Shown here in pieces: positions 1-7,943 of a stretch of 64,000 bases of DNA. The position numbers and the translations under genes were made by a program. The stretch is from assembly GCA_035457725.1 (NCBI GenBank), contig DATIBC010000105.1, positions 62,001-126,000 of the forward strand, in the 5' to 3' direction. The DNA comes from DATFES01 sp035457725. Its GTDB lineage: Bacteria; Pseudomonadota; Alphaproteobacteria; CACIAM-22H2. The number at the start of each line of letters is the position of its first letter. The first letter of the stretch is position 1. The notes below the pieces were generated by a model, which saw only the letters and a list, made by a program, of their open reading frames with translations, had not been told where the DNA came from and did not search any database.

Positions 1-259
1 CGAGACCGATTTCGCGTACGAAGGCGCCGCGATTAACCACCAGCTTGACCAGGCCCGCCTTCTCGAGGCCGCGCGTCGCTTCGCGGATCGGCCCGCGGCT
101 GACGCCGAGCCGCGCGGCGAGCGCGTTCTCGTTGAGCCGCTCGCCTGCCTTGAGGTCGCCGTCGAGGATGAGACGTTCGATTTCTTGTTGGACCAGCGTC
201 GCCAGCGAATGGCTGCGACGCATCTCGAGCGCGGCCGCGGCGTCTTTCGAGATCAGCAT
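1..259 (-). CDS. GntR-family transcriptional regulator, N-terminal part (FadR/FCD type)
   Basis: The reverse strand encodes about 86 residues from an ATG at 259 and runs off the left edge. The visible part is a winged helix-turn-helix of the GntR family: a helix around QQEIERLILDGDLKAGERL, then a recognition segment reading LAARLGVSRGPIREATRGLEKAGL. The spacing and the GPIREA core are typical of the FadR/FCD subgroup, whose C-terminal domain binds organic acids, but that domain lies outside the window. The gene is divergent from the CoA-transferase gene at 332, with about 70 bases between them, so it probably controls that catabolic operon and itself. The ligand cannot be deduced. Confidence 0.85.
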   Translation of the reverse strand, partial: MLISKDAAAALEMRRSHSLATLVQQEIERLILDGDLKAGERLNENALAARLGVSRGPIREATRGLEKAGLVKLVVNRGAFVREIGL

Positions 260-267
260 AGAAACAG

Positions 268-294
268 GTTGACGCAGCCCTGCAGATTGTCAAC
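268..294. promoter_or_regulatory. inverted repeat in the GntR/CoA-transferase divergent promoter
   Basis: GTTGAC (268-273) and GTCAAC (289-294) form a perfect 6-bp inverted repeat separated by 15 bases, in the short gap between the divergent GntR and CoA-transferase genes. Position and symmetry suit an operator for the neighbouring GntR regulator. The half-sites are short, so this is a candidate only. Confidence 0.35.
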
Positions 295-331
295 AGTTTT
301 CACCTTGTCGCCGCATCGCACGGAGCCGACA

Positions 332-1525
332 TTGGGCTACCAGCCCGCATCATCCGCCTTGGCGCGCTTCACCGTGATCGATCTGACGCGCGTGCGCGCC
401 GGCCCGACGGCGGTGCGCCAGCTCGCCGATTGGGGCGCGCGCGTGATCAAGATCGAGATGCCCGAAGGGCTGGAGCCCGGCGACGCCCCGGGCGGGCCAC
501 GCCATGGCTCCGACTTCCAGAATCTGCACCGCAACAAACGCAGCCTGACGCTCAATCTCAAGACGCCAGAGGGCGTCGCGGTGCTGAAACGCATGGTCGC
601 CAAAGCAGACGTCGTGGTCGAGAATTATCGCCCCGACGTCAAGCACCGGCTCGGCGTCGACTACGAATCACTTTCCGCGGTCAATCCGCGCATCGTCTAC
701 GCCAGCATCTCCGGCTTCGGGCAGGTTGGTCCCTACCGCGATCGGCCCGGCTTCGACCAGATCGCCCAAGGAATGGGCGGCCTGATGTCGATCACCGGCC
801 TGCCGGGCCAGGGCCCGGTGCGGGTGGGCATTCCCATCGCCGACCTCTGCGCCGGGCTGCTTTGCGCGCACGGAATTTTGGTGGCGCTGCTCGAGCGCGA
901 GGCGTCGGGTAAAGGCCAGTGGGTGCACACTTCCTTGCTGCAGGCGCAGATTTTCATGCTCGACTTCCAGGCGGCGCGCTGGCTGGTTGAGCGTGAGGTA
1001 CCCAAACAGGCCGGCAATAACCATCCGACCAGCATCCCGACCGGCGTCTTCGCCACCAAGGATGGCTACATCAACATCGCCGTCACCGGACAGAAGATCT
1101 GGGAGCGATTTTGCCGCGCCATCGGCGCGGACGGGCTCGTGACACGGGCCGAGTACGCGCGCGCCGCCGATCGCTCGAAAAATCGCGACGCCCTCAACCG
1201 CGAAATCGGCGAGCGCCTGAAGAACGGCGCATCGGCTGAGTGGATCGATGCGCTCAACACGGCGGGCGTGCCATGCGGACCGATCTATTCGATCGACCAG
1301 GTCTTCTCGGATCCGCAAGTCGCGACGCTGCCGACGACGGGCGCGGTGCGTTCGCCGAAGCTGGGCGATATCGCGCTCGTGGCGCAGGCGGTGACGTTGA
1401 CCCGCACGCCGAGCAAGATCGCCGCTCCGCCTCCAGAATGTGGCGAGCATAGCGACGAGGTGCTCGCCGAATTCGGTTACGGCCCAGCCGAGATCGCCGA
1501 TTTGCGGGCGCGTCAGATCGTTTGA
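332..1525 (+). CDS. CaiB/BaiF family III CoA-transferase
   Basis: The product is about 397 residues, the normal size for family III acyl-CoA transferases, which move CoA between carboxylic acids through an aspartyl-CoA anhydride. The N-terminus has the family signature (TVIDLTRVRAGPTAVRQLAD, then GARVIKIE). A GIPIADLCAG segment places Asp171 where the catalytic Asp169 of formyl-CoA transferase lies. No ATG fits. TTG at 332 is preferred because GGAG lies six bases before it and the protein then starts just ahead of the conserved core; TTG at 359 is an alternative. A crotonase gene follows 24 bases downstream, suggesting a two-gene operon that activates and then processes an organic acid. The substrate is unknown. 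Confidence 0.9.
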   Translation: MGYQPASSALARFTVIDLTRVRAGPTAVRQLADWGARVIKIEMPEGLEPGDAPGGPRHGSDFQNLHRNKRSLTLNLKTPEGVAVLKRMVAKADVVVENYRPDVKHRLGVDYESLSAVNPRIVYASISGFGQVGPYRDRPGFDQIAQGMGGLMSITGLPGQGPVRVGIPIADLCAGLLCAHGILVALLEREASGKGQWVHTSLLQAQIFMLDFQAARWLVEREVPKQAGNNHPTSIPTGVFATKDGYINIAVTGQKIWERFCRAIGADGLVTRAEYARAADRSKNRDALNREIGERLKNGASAEWIDALNTAGVPCGPIYSIDQVFSDPQVATLPTTGAVRSPKLGDIALVAQAVTLTRTPSKIAAPPPECGEHSDEVLAEFGYGPAEIADLRARQIV

Positions 1526-1549
1526 TCGCGCGCACGAGGAAGGAGCTCC

Positions 1550-2338
1550 ATGGCGACCGATAAGATGATTCAGCGCAAGGACGCCGGTGTCGGCTGGCTG
1601 ATCTTCAACAACCCGGCCAAACTCAACGCCGTGTCGTTCGAGATGTGGCAGGCGACGCACGAAATTCTCGACGATTTCGCGCGCGATCCGGCGGTGCGCG
1701 TCGTCGTCGTGCGCGGCGCTGGCGGCAAGGCGTTCGTCTCCGGCGCCGACATCTCGAAGTTTGAGGACGAGCGCGCCGAGGCCGAGGCGGTGGAGCGCTA
1801 CAACGCCAACAGCGAGAAGGCGTACGTGGCCTTGCTCAATCACGCCAAGCCGACCATCGCCATGATCGAGGGATACTGCATCGGCGGCGGCGCCGGGCTT
1901 GCCGTGTGCTGCGACTTGCGCATCGCCGCCGAGGACGCGCGCTTCGCCATCCCGGCGGCCAAATTGGGTCTTGGCTATGGGTTGAGCCGGCTGCGCCGGC
2001 TGATCGATCTCGTCGGACCGTCCTTCGCCAAAGAGATCTTCTTCACCGCCCGCCAGTTCACCGCCGCCGAGGCGCTGGCGATGGGCCTAGTCAACCGCGT
2101 CGTCCCGGTGGCCGAGCTCGAGGCCTATGTCGGCGATTACGCCAAGCGCATCGCAGAGAACGCGCCGCTCACCGTGAACGCGGTCAAGCGGATCGTCGCC
2201 GAGGCGATGAAGGACCCCGGCGAACGCGACGAAGCGCTATGCCAACGCCTCGTCGCCGAGTGCTTCGCCAGCGACGACTATGTCGAGGGCCGCAAGGCCT
2301 TCATGGAGAAACGCAAGCCGGTCTTCACCGGGCGCTAG
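1550..2338 (+). CDS. enoyl-CoA hydratase/isomerase (crotonase) family protein
   Basis: The product is 262 residues with the crotonase fold. The oxyanion-hole segment GAGGKAFVSGADISKF and the second signature YCIGGGAGLAVCCDLRIA are clear. An AAGGAGCTC ribosome-binding site precedes the ATG. Both catalytic glutamates of classical enoyl-CoA hydratase appear to be missing: the GGG-x-E-LA position is Gly, and the Pro-Glu position reads PAAKLGLGYG. The protein therefore may not be a simple 2-enoyl-CoA hydratase. Crotonase relatives also do isomerisation, decarboxylation and thioester hydrolysis. It probably acts on the CoA ester made by the upstream CoA-transferase. Confidence 0.88.
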   Translation: MATDKMIQRKDAGVGWLIFNNPAKLNAVSFEMWQATHEILDDFARDPAVRVVVVRGAGGKAFVSGADISKFEDERAEAEAVERYNANSEKAYVALLNHAKPTIAMIEGYCIGGGAGLAVCCDLRIAAEDARFAIPAAKLGLGYGLSRLRRLIDLVGPSFAKEIFFTARQFTAAEALAMGLVNRVVPVAELEAYVGDYAKRIAENAPLTVNAVKRIVAEAMKDPGERDEALCQRLVAECFASDDYVEGRKAFMEKRKPVFTGR

Positions 2339-2347
2339 GCGGCGCGG

Positions 2348-3118
2348 TCATTCGCGCAGCGCCTTGAGGCCGGCGCTGAGCGCGTCTTGCAGCAGCAGCA
2401 CGTCGACGCCGTACGCGATCATGCGGAATCCCTTGTCGCGATAAGCCTTCGCCCATTTTTCGTCGGCGGCCATGAAGCCCGCCGTCTTGGCGTTGCGGCG
2501 GCACGCAGCGACAATGTCGTCGACGGCCTGCAAGTAACGCGGATGATCGAATTGGGCAGGAATGCCCATGAAATTGGTCAAGTCGAAATGACCCAGCCAA
2601 CAGACATCGACTCCGGGGACAGCGGCGATGGCGTCGACCTTGGCATGGCCTTTGGCCGTCTCGATTAGGCAAATGACCAGCGTGCGCTCGTGTGCGCGGG
2701 CGATCTTCTCGCTCACCGGACCGGCGATGTAGTCATCGTGCGGCGCGACGCCAAAAGCCGCGCCGCGCACTCCCTCGGGCGGATAGCGTGTCGCGGCGAC
2801 GATCTGACGCGCCTGGTCGGGGGTCTCGACCATCGGCACCATGATGCCCATCGCCCCCAGATCGAGCGCGCGGGCGATGAAATGATATTGCGTCGCCGGG
2901 ACGCGCACGAGCGGCACGAGGCCGGCGCCGCGGCAGGCGGCGAACTGCGTCTTGAGCGCGTCGAAACCGAGTCCGCTATGCTCCATGTCGTAAAGCAAAA
3001 ACTCGGCGCCGGCGGCGGCACAGATCTGGGCCAGGTTCGGCGTGAAGAACTCGAAAGCCATGGTGCCGTAGGCAAGTCCGCCGGCGGCAAGCGTCTGCTT
3101 GATCGGGTTGTTGCGCAT
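2348..3118 (-). CDS. HpcH/HpaI-family aldolase
   Basis: The product is 256 residues, the usual length for class II pyruvate aldolases of the HpaI group (4-hydroxy-2-oxoheptanedioate or 2-dehydro-3-deoxyglucarate aldolase). Visible family features are AEFLLYDMEHSGL near residue 40, PLVRVPA, GAMGIMVPMVET, and the metal ligands Glu in LIETAKG and Asp in LGHFDLTN. Such enzymes cleave 2-keto-4-hydroxy acids to pyruvate (or oxaloacetate) plus an aldehyde in the cytosol. It converges with the crotonase gene with nine bases between them and has no same-strand partner close by. The exact substrate is not predictable. Confidence 0.87.
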   Translation of the reverse strand: MRNNPIKQTLAAGGLAYGTMAFEFFTPNLAQICAAAGAEFLLYDMEHSGLGFDALKTQFAACRGAGLVPLVRVPATQYHFIARALDLGAMGIMVPMVETPDQARQIVAATRYPPEGVRGAAFGVAPHDDYIAGPVSEKIARAHERTLVICLIETAKGHAKVDAIAAVPGVDVCWLGHFDLTNFMGIPAQFDHPRYLQAVDDIVAACRRNAKTAGFMAADEKWAKAYRDKGFRMIAYGVDVLLLQDALSAGLKALRE

Positions 3119-3189
3119 GTCGGACCATTTCCCCCAGGGCTATGCGTCGGCGATATCGTATTGGCGTACCGAACGCAATCGTCCGCGCC

Positions 3190-3981
3190 TCACGGCTCGT
3201 CTTCCTCGGCGTGCTGCTGATGCAATCGGGCGATCGAGCGCACGGTCTGCGCCACTTCCTCGTCGTCGAGCGGCGGCCGGCAGCGCACGCGGTTCCACGC
3301 CAGCATCAGTTCGAGCGCGACGGTCGGGTCCACTCCGTGCCACAGCAGGTGTCCCGTCAGCGAGGCGATCGTGTTGTTGCGCTGCCCCTCCTCGACGCCG
3401 CCACGAACCAGCGCGCGCCATTGCGCAAGCGGCCGCCCGACGCCGCCCAGCGACAGATCGGTGAGCCAGACCGGCAACGGCGCCAAAGCAATGTCGTCGG
3501 GCCCGCGCCCTGCCGCCCAGGCATAGGCGCTGCCCGAGGGGTGAACAGAGGGCGGCGCCACGACGTACCCCCCGTCGCCGCGAACGTCGACCCCTTGGGC
3601 AAGGCCGGCGCGATTGCGCACCATGCCGCCGGGATGCAGAAAATAGAGATGGCGCCCGCCGCCGCCGGTGCGTGCCTCGACGCTCGCCGGCAGAGGGCCG
3701 TGCCGGCGCTCGAGCGCGGCAAGGCTTTCGACGCCGCCATGCGCGGGATCGATGTCAAGCACGACGAGCCGCGACACCGACCCGGTCACGACGCCGATAT
3801 TGGCGGTCGGCCAGCTGGCGAACCATCGCCGCAGTTCGTCCTCGCCGGGAAGACGCTTTTGATACTGCTCCCAGCGAAGAAGCGGCCGCTTGTCGGCGTG
3901 CCGGAGCGGAATCACCGACCAGCCCCGCGACAGATAGGCGTAGGCGGCCCGCCGCCCAGGCGACGCGGCGGCGGAAGTCAT
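3190..3981 (-). CDS. stand-alone primase-polymerase (prim-pol) domain protein with PriCT-like tail
   Basis: The product is 263 residues from the ATG at 3981. It carries the archaeo-eukaryotic-type bifunctional primase/polymerase domain: LDIDPAHGG gives the acidic pair Asp76 and Asp78, TGGGGRHLYF gives His111, and GVDVRGDGGYVVAPPS gives Asp132. The tail from about residue 205 (EGQRNNTIASLTGHLLWHG, then DEEVAQTVRSI) resembles the primase C-terminal PriCT-1 helical domain. In phages and plasmids this pair is usually followed by a helicase, which is absent here. The start overlaps the stop of the upstream gene in an ATGA arrangement, so the two are translationally coupled. It may be a domesticated phage/plasmid primase or a repair polymerase. 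Confidence 0.82.
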   Translation of the reverse strand: MTSAAASPGRRAAYAYLSRGWSVIPLRHADKRPLLRWEQYQKRLPGEDELRRWFASWPTANIGVVTGSVSRLVVLDIDPAHGGVESLAALERRHGPLPASVEARTGGGGRHLYFLHPGGMVRNRAGLAQGVDVRGDGGYVVAPPSVHPSGSAYAWAAGRGPDDIALAPLPVWLTDLSLGGVGRPLAQWRALVRGGVEEGQRNNTIASLTGHLLWHGVDPTVALELMLAWNRVRCRPPLDDEEVAQTVRSIARLHQQHAEEDEP

Positions 3982-4502
3982 CGCGCCAGCGCGGCGATTC
4001 TCGCCAGGTCGAGCACGCCTTTGGCGCCCCAACCACGCACGCCGGTAGGAATCGACGGGCGGAACTGCGCGTAGAGACGATAAGCTTCGTCGGCCAACGC
4101 GCTGCGCGAGCGCGAGCGCGCGAGCTTGGCCATCGCCGAGCGCGCTGCGGGCAGCGCCTCGCCGAACTTGCTTTCGAGATAGCGCGCGACGCTCGGCGCC
4201 GAAATCGGGCGGTTCTTCGACAAAGCGCGCATTCCCTCGGGCGTGCGCACGACCGGCACCGCCCTCCCCAGTAGCGCCACTTGCAGTGCCGGCGCGGCGC
4301 GCGTCTTCGAGCGTTGCTGGCGGATCTTGTTGGGCGCCGGATGAAACAGGCCTAGCGACGTCCCCTTGGCGTAAGCGTTGAGCCCGGCCACAGCGCGGCC
4401 GAGCGTCAACGCCTCGGCGCGGTCGAAGCCAAGGCGTTCGGCGACGACCGCCGCCCACAACGTCAGAACCGGCGCGCGATTGATCTTGAGTTTCGGCGCC
4501 AC
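3978..4502 (-). CDS. conserved-looking protein of unknown function coupled to prim-pol gene
   Basis: The product is 174 residues from GTG at 4502. I do not recognise a named domain. It is rich in Ala, Arg and Leu, looks fully soluble and helical, and has no signal peptide. It opens with a compact segment (LTLWAAVVAERLGFDRAEAL) and ends with VRGWGAKGVLDLARIAAL. GC-rich third positions and the ATGA overlap with the prim-pol gene support a genuine gene. Its promoter must lie in 4503-4649, shared with the divergent SDR. From memory, similar proteins occur in other bacteria without a prim-pol neighbour, so a joint function is inference. Confidence 0.65.
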   Translation of the reverse strand: MAPKLKINRAPVLTLWAAVVAERLGFDRAEALTLGRAVAGLNAYAKGTSLGLFHPAPNKIRQQRSKTRAAPALQVALLGRAVPVVRTPEGMRALSKNRPISAPSVARYLESKFGEALPAARSAMAKLARSRSRSALADEAYRLYAQFRPSIPTGVRGWGAKGVLDLARIAALAR

Positions 4503-4649
4503 CGCTTTCTTGCCCCCCGCTATGATCGGCGTCCAGCCTAACGCGCCGTGGCGAGCGGCGGAAGCGCGCGTGCTCCGTGCTTCCCGTCATGGCGCTAATA
4601 CAGGTACAAACGCCGTCGGGTCCAGAACGTGACGGGGGAACGGGGACGC

Positions 4650-5432
4650 ATGGGCGACAGCGATCGAAGTGTGGCGATCGTCACCGGCGCAAGACGCGGC
4701 ATCGGCCGCGCGATTGCCTATGCGATGGCCGAGGCGGGGTTCGACATGACGATCGTCGACGTCGAATCCGATGCCGCGGCGCGCGAGACCGAGGGTGGCC
4801 TACGCGAACGCGGCGCGCGGGCGATATTTCTTCAAGCCGATATCGCCGATCTAAGGATGCATCCGACGATCGTCGAGCGCAGCTACGCCGCGTTCGGGCG
4901 CCTCGACTGCCTGGTCAACAACGCCGGTGTCCAGGTGAAGCAGCGCGGCGATTTGCTCGACGTGACGCCCGAAAGCTTCGACCGCGTGATGGGCATCAAC
5001 TTGCGCGGAACGTTCTTCCTGACCCAAGCCGCCGCGCGGCGGATGATCGCCGATCCGCCGACGGACCCGCCGGGGCACCGCAGCATCATCACCATCTCGT
5101 CGGCCAACGCCTTTCTGGTGGCGCCCGACCGGCCCGAATACGGATTCTCGAAGACCAGCCTTTCGATGATGACCAAGATGTTCGCGGCCAAGCTCGGACC
5201 GCACGCGATCGCCGCCTACGAAGTTCAGCCGGGGATCATCCGCACCGACATGACCGCGGTGGTGCGCGAGAAATACGATCGTCTGATCGCGGACGGCCTG
5301 ACGCCGATCGCGCGATGGGGCGAACCGGCCGACGTCGGACGCACGGTCGCGACGCTGGCGGCCGGAGCGATGCCGTTCAGCACCGGCGCGACGTTCCACG
5401 TCGACGGCGGACTGCACATCCACAAGCTTTGA
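4650..5432 (+). CDS. short-chain dehydrogenase/reductase (3-ketoacyl-ACP reductase-like)
   Basis: The product is 260 residues from ATG at 4650, which has GGGGA upstream; an in-frame GTG at 4629 is less likely. The Rossmann motif TGARRGIGRAI lies at the N-terminus, NNAGVQ follows, and the catalytic YGFSK (Tyr and Lys) sits after ISSANAFLVAPDRPE. The C-terminus ends with GATFHVDGGLHIHKL. The family oxidises or reduces a hydroxyl/keto group with NAD(P)H in the cytosol. Closest by pattern are SDRs of sugar and polyol catabolic clusters annotated as 3-ketoacyl-ACP reductase. The polyphosphate kinase gene follows 41 bases downstream and may be cotranscribed. The substrate is unknown. Confidence 0.88.
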   Translation: MGDSDRSVAIVTGARRGIGRAIAYAMAEAGFDMTIVDVESDAAARETEGGLRERGARAIFLQADIADLRMHPTIVERSYAAFGRLDCLVNNAGVQVKQRGDLLDVTPESFDRVMGINLRGTFFLTQAAARRMIADPPTDPPGHRSIITISSANAFLVAPDRPEYGFSKTSLSMMTKMFAAKLGPHAIAAYEVQPGIIRTDMTAVVREKYDRLIADGLTPIARWGEPADVGRTVATLAAGAMPFSTGATFHVDGGLHIHKL

Positions 5433-5473
5433 GGCGCCGTCTCCGCGGCGCCCACCGGCCAGGGGGGAACGAC

Positions 5474-6361
5474 ATGGGTATGACGCCACGCGAGTTCGCC
5501 GACCATTTTCGCGTCAGCGACGGCCGAAAATTCAGGCTCAAGAAATTCGACCCGGGCGATACCCTCGGATTCAAGCGCTCGAAGAGCGAGGCGCGCGCTT
5601 TGCTCGAGGGCGGAATCGAGATTCTCGCCGAACAGCAAGACAAGCTCTACGCGCAGGATCGCTGGAGCGTGCTGTTGATCTTCCAAGCGATGGATGCCGC
5701 CGGCAAGGATGGCGTCATCAAGCACGTCATGTCGGGGGTCAATCCGCAAGGCTGCGAGGTGCACGCCTTCAAGGCGCCGTCGGCCGAGGAACTGGATCAC
5801 GATTTCATGTGGCGCACCACGCGGCTGCTGCCGCAGCGCGGGCGGATCGGCATCTTCAATCGCTCTTATTACGAGGAGGTGCTGGTGGTACGGGTGCATC
5901 AGGATCTGCTTGCGCGCCAGAAGCTGCCGCCAGCGCTGGTGACCAAGAAGATCTGGGGCGAGCGCTTCGACGATATCGTCGCCTTCGAACGCTACCTGTG
6001 CCGCAACGGCTACGTGATCCGCAAATTCTTCCTAAATGTTTCACGGAAGGAGCAGAAGAAGCGATTTCTCGAACGCATCGAGCAGCCGGAGAAAAACTGG
6101 AAGTTCTCCGCCGCCGACGTGGCCGAACGGGCGCACTGGGGCGAGTACATGGATGCCTATGAGGACATGATCCGCCATACGGCGGCCAAGCACGCGCCGT
6201 GGTACGTCGTGCCGGCCGACAACAAGTGGTTCACGCGGCTGGTCGTGGCGGCGGCGGTGATCGACGCGCTCGAGAGCCTCGATCTCGACTATCCGAAGCT
6301 GGGCGGCGAGGCGCGCAAGCACCTTGCCGCCGCGCGCGCGCAGCTCGCCAACGAGCGCTGA
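5474..6361 (+). CDS. ppk2: polyphosphate kinase 2 (PPK2) family protein
   Basis: The product is 295 residues, matching single-domain PPK2 enzymes that move phosphate between polyphosphate and nucleotides. The Walker A-like AMDAAGKDGVIKHV, the Walker B-like IFNRSYYEEVLVVRVH and a conserved WKFSAADVAERAHWGEYMDAY segment are present. An AGGGGG ribosome-binding site lies eight bases before the ATG. Family members phosphorylate NDPs or NMPs at the expense of polyphosphate, often in stress or energy buffering. The length suggests a class I-type enzyme acting on NDPs, which is inference. No PPX or PPK1 gene is nearby. It follows the SDR gene on the same strand. Confidence 0.92.
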   Translation: MGMTPREFADHFRVSDGRKFRLKKFDPGDTLGFKRSKSEARALLEGGIEILAEQQDKLYAQDRWSVLLIFQAMDAAGKDGVIKHVMSGVNPQGCEVHAFKAPSAEELDHDFMWRTTRLLPQRGRIGIFNRSYYEEVLVVRVHQDLLARQKLPPALVTKKIWGERFDDIVAFERYLCRNGYVIRKFFLNVSRKEQKKRFLERIEQPEKNWKFSAADVAERAHWGEYMDAYEDMIRHTAAKHAPWYVVPADNKWFTRLVVAAAVIDALESLDLDYPKLGGEARKHLAAARAQLANER

Positions 6362-6595
6362 TCGGCCCGTCCACTCATAAGTCGAGATCTGGCAACACTC
6401 GCGGACGCATGACGGTTTGATCCCAACCAGCGGCGGAAACGGGATGCGCTTTGAGGTTCCGTCACTTTCATGGCGGAAATCTTCATAAAGCGGATTGTGC
6501 CAACCGAGGCGGGATTTCGTTTCGCCGCTCCTTATCTAAGCGTGCTATTTTGCCGCTGTCGCGGCACGCATTTATCCTCCGTCCCGGGGGCGGTT

Positions 6596-7573
6596 GTGAG
6601 ACGGCGCGAATTCATATCGCTGCTTGGCAGCGCGGTATCCTGGTCTCTCCCTACGCTGGCTCAGCAGCGGGCGACGCCGGTGATTGGGTTCCTCGGCAGC
6701 AGGGGACCCAGCGATGACCCCCACCTTTTGGACGCGTGGCGTCGAGGACTTACAGAAGCCGGCTACGTCGAGGGCCGGAACGTGACGATCGAATACCGCT
6801 TCGCGGAGAATAGTTACGACCGGCTTCCGGCCCTAGCAGCCGATCTCGTTCGACGTCGGGTGGACGTGATTGCCGCAAACGGCCCTGCAGCGCAGGCGGC
6901 GAAGGCGGCGACCGCGACCATCCCCATCGTTTTCACGGCGGGATTCGACCCGGTCGAGATTGGCCTTGTCACGAGCCTGAGTCGACCGGGAGGCAACGTC
7001 ACGGGCGTGAGCATATTGGACGTGGAGTTAGGGCCGAAGCGATTGGAGCTGCTCCACGAATTGATTCCCGCTGCGACCATCATCGCCGTGCTCATCAACC
7101 CAACCGATATCGCACGCGCCGAAATCATTTCGAGAAACATGCAATCGGCGGCTCGCACGCTTGGACTGCAGCCGCGCGTCCTGCACGTCAGCGCCGACCG
7201 TGATCTCGATGTGACCTTTGCGCGCTTGGTGCAATTGCGAGCGGGCGGGCTCGTGATCGGCGGTGATCCGTTCTTCAATAGCCGAAGCCAACGACTTGGC
7301 GCGCTCTGCGTCCGTCATGCGATGCCGGCTGCCTTCCAGTTTCGCCCGTTCGCCGAGGCGGGCGGCCTGATGAGCTACGGAGCCGATCTTGCCGATTCGT
7401 ATTATCAAGTCGGCATCTATGTCAGCCGCATCCTCATGGGCGAGAAACCGGCTGACCTGCCGATCCAGCGAGCGACGAAAGTCGAGCTGATCATCAACCT
7501 CAAGACCGCCCGGGCGCTGGGTCTCGTAATACCTGCCCCGCTTCTCGCCCGCGCCGACGAGGTGATCGAGTAA
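6596..7573 (+). CDS. ABC transporter substrate-binding protein (ABC_sub_bind family)
   Basis: The product is 325 residues from GTG at 6596. It begins MRRREFISLLGSAVSW, the Tat-like signal typical of this family in Bradyrhizobium-type bacteria, with likely cleavage after TLAQ. The mature part (VIGFLGSRGPSDDPHLLDAW, GRNVTIEYRF, then IPIVFTAGFDPVEIGLV) matches the periplasmic-binding-protein-like ABC_sub_bind family, usually found as orphans without their own permeases, as here. Ligands are mostly unknown. Codon use is visibly less GC-rich than in neighbours, and a decayed transposase lies just downstream, so the gene may have been acquired by transfer. Confidence 0.85.
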   Translation: MRRREFISLLGSAVSWSLPTLAQQRATPVIGFLGSRGPSDDPHLLDAWRRGLTEAGYVEGRNVTIEYRFAENSYDRLPALAADLVRRRVDVIAANGPAAQAAKAATATIPIVFTAGFDPVEIGLVTSLSRPGGNVTGVSILDVELGPKRLELLHELIPAATIIAVLINPTDIARAEIISRNMQSAARTLGLQPRVLHVSADRDLDVTFARLVQLRAGGLVIGGDPFFNSRSQRLGALCVRHAMPAAFQFRPFAEAGGLMSYGADLADSYYQVGIYVSRILMGEKPADLPIQRATKVELIINLKTARALGLVIPAPLLARADEVIE

Positions 7574-7660
7574 TGATCGCGTCCGCTCCGGGTCTACTCC
7601 GGCGGAAGCTCCGAATGGAAGGACGGCTCTGCCTTCGGATCGACAGCGACCAGTAAGCCC

Positions 7661-7930
7661 CTGCGATTATCCGATCGTGGCTATGATGTCGATTGGATCC
7701 GAGGCATCGCCACGGAGAGCTGCGCTTGGGCCGAAATCACTCGAAAATGCGATCGCAAGCGGCCGATCCACCTCATCGCTCAATCTGCCACTCTATCGTG
7801 CCCAAAACTAGGTCGAGCTCTCCTTAAAGATCAAGCCACGGCGGCGGCTTGTGAGGCGCGATGGCGGGCTCTCAGCTAGCTGCACAGCCTTTCATCCATC
7901 TCGCGTCAATCAGGTTGTCGCGTCGCGTCG
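7661..7930 (+). pseudogene. decayed IS5-family transposase fragment
   Basis: Three reading frames together give the C-terminal third of an IS5/IS427-type DDE transposase. Frame one (from 7661) reads SDRGYDVDWIRGIA, then CAWAEITRKCDRKRPIHLI. After a shift near 7782 comes LPLYRAQN, a stop codon, then VELSLKIKPRRR, matching the usual LYRARNLVERFFNKIK block. A third frame (from about 7868) gives QLAAQPFIHLASIRL, matching the family C-terminus. The second Asp and the final Glu of the DDE triad are still recognisable. No terminal repeats or N-terminal half remain. This fragment explains the 370-base stretch between the binding-protein gene and the PhyH gene. Confidence 0.8.
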
Positions 7931-7943
7931 ATTGGTCCACCCC

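Noticed and set aside
185..331. ATG start of the CoA-transferase at 185
   Set aside because: It would overlap the GntR gene on the other strand and add about 49 unconserved residues. TTG 332 with GGAG fits the family N-terminus.
3982..4590. N-terminal extension of the prim-pol protein to 466 residues
   Set aside because: The extension is an Arg-rich shadow of the 174-residue gene at 3978-4502. The ATG at 3981 gives the normal domain start and an ATGA overlap.
4577..6361. Single 594-codon frame suggesting an SDR-PPK2 fusion
   Set aside because: The first half is the out-of-frame shadow of the SDR gene. PPK2 starts at 5474 with its own ribosome-binding site.
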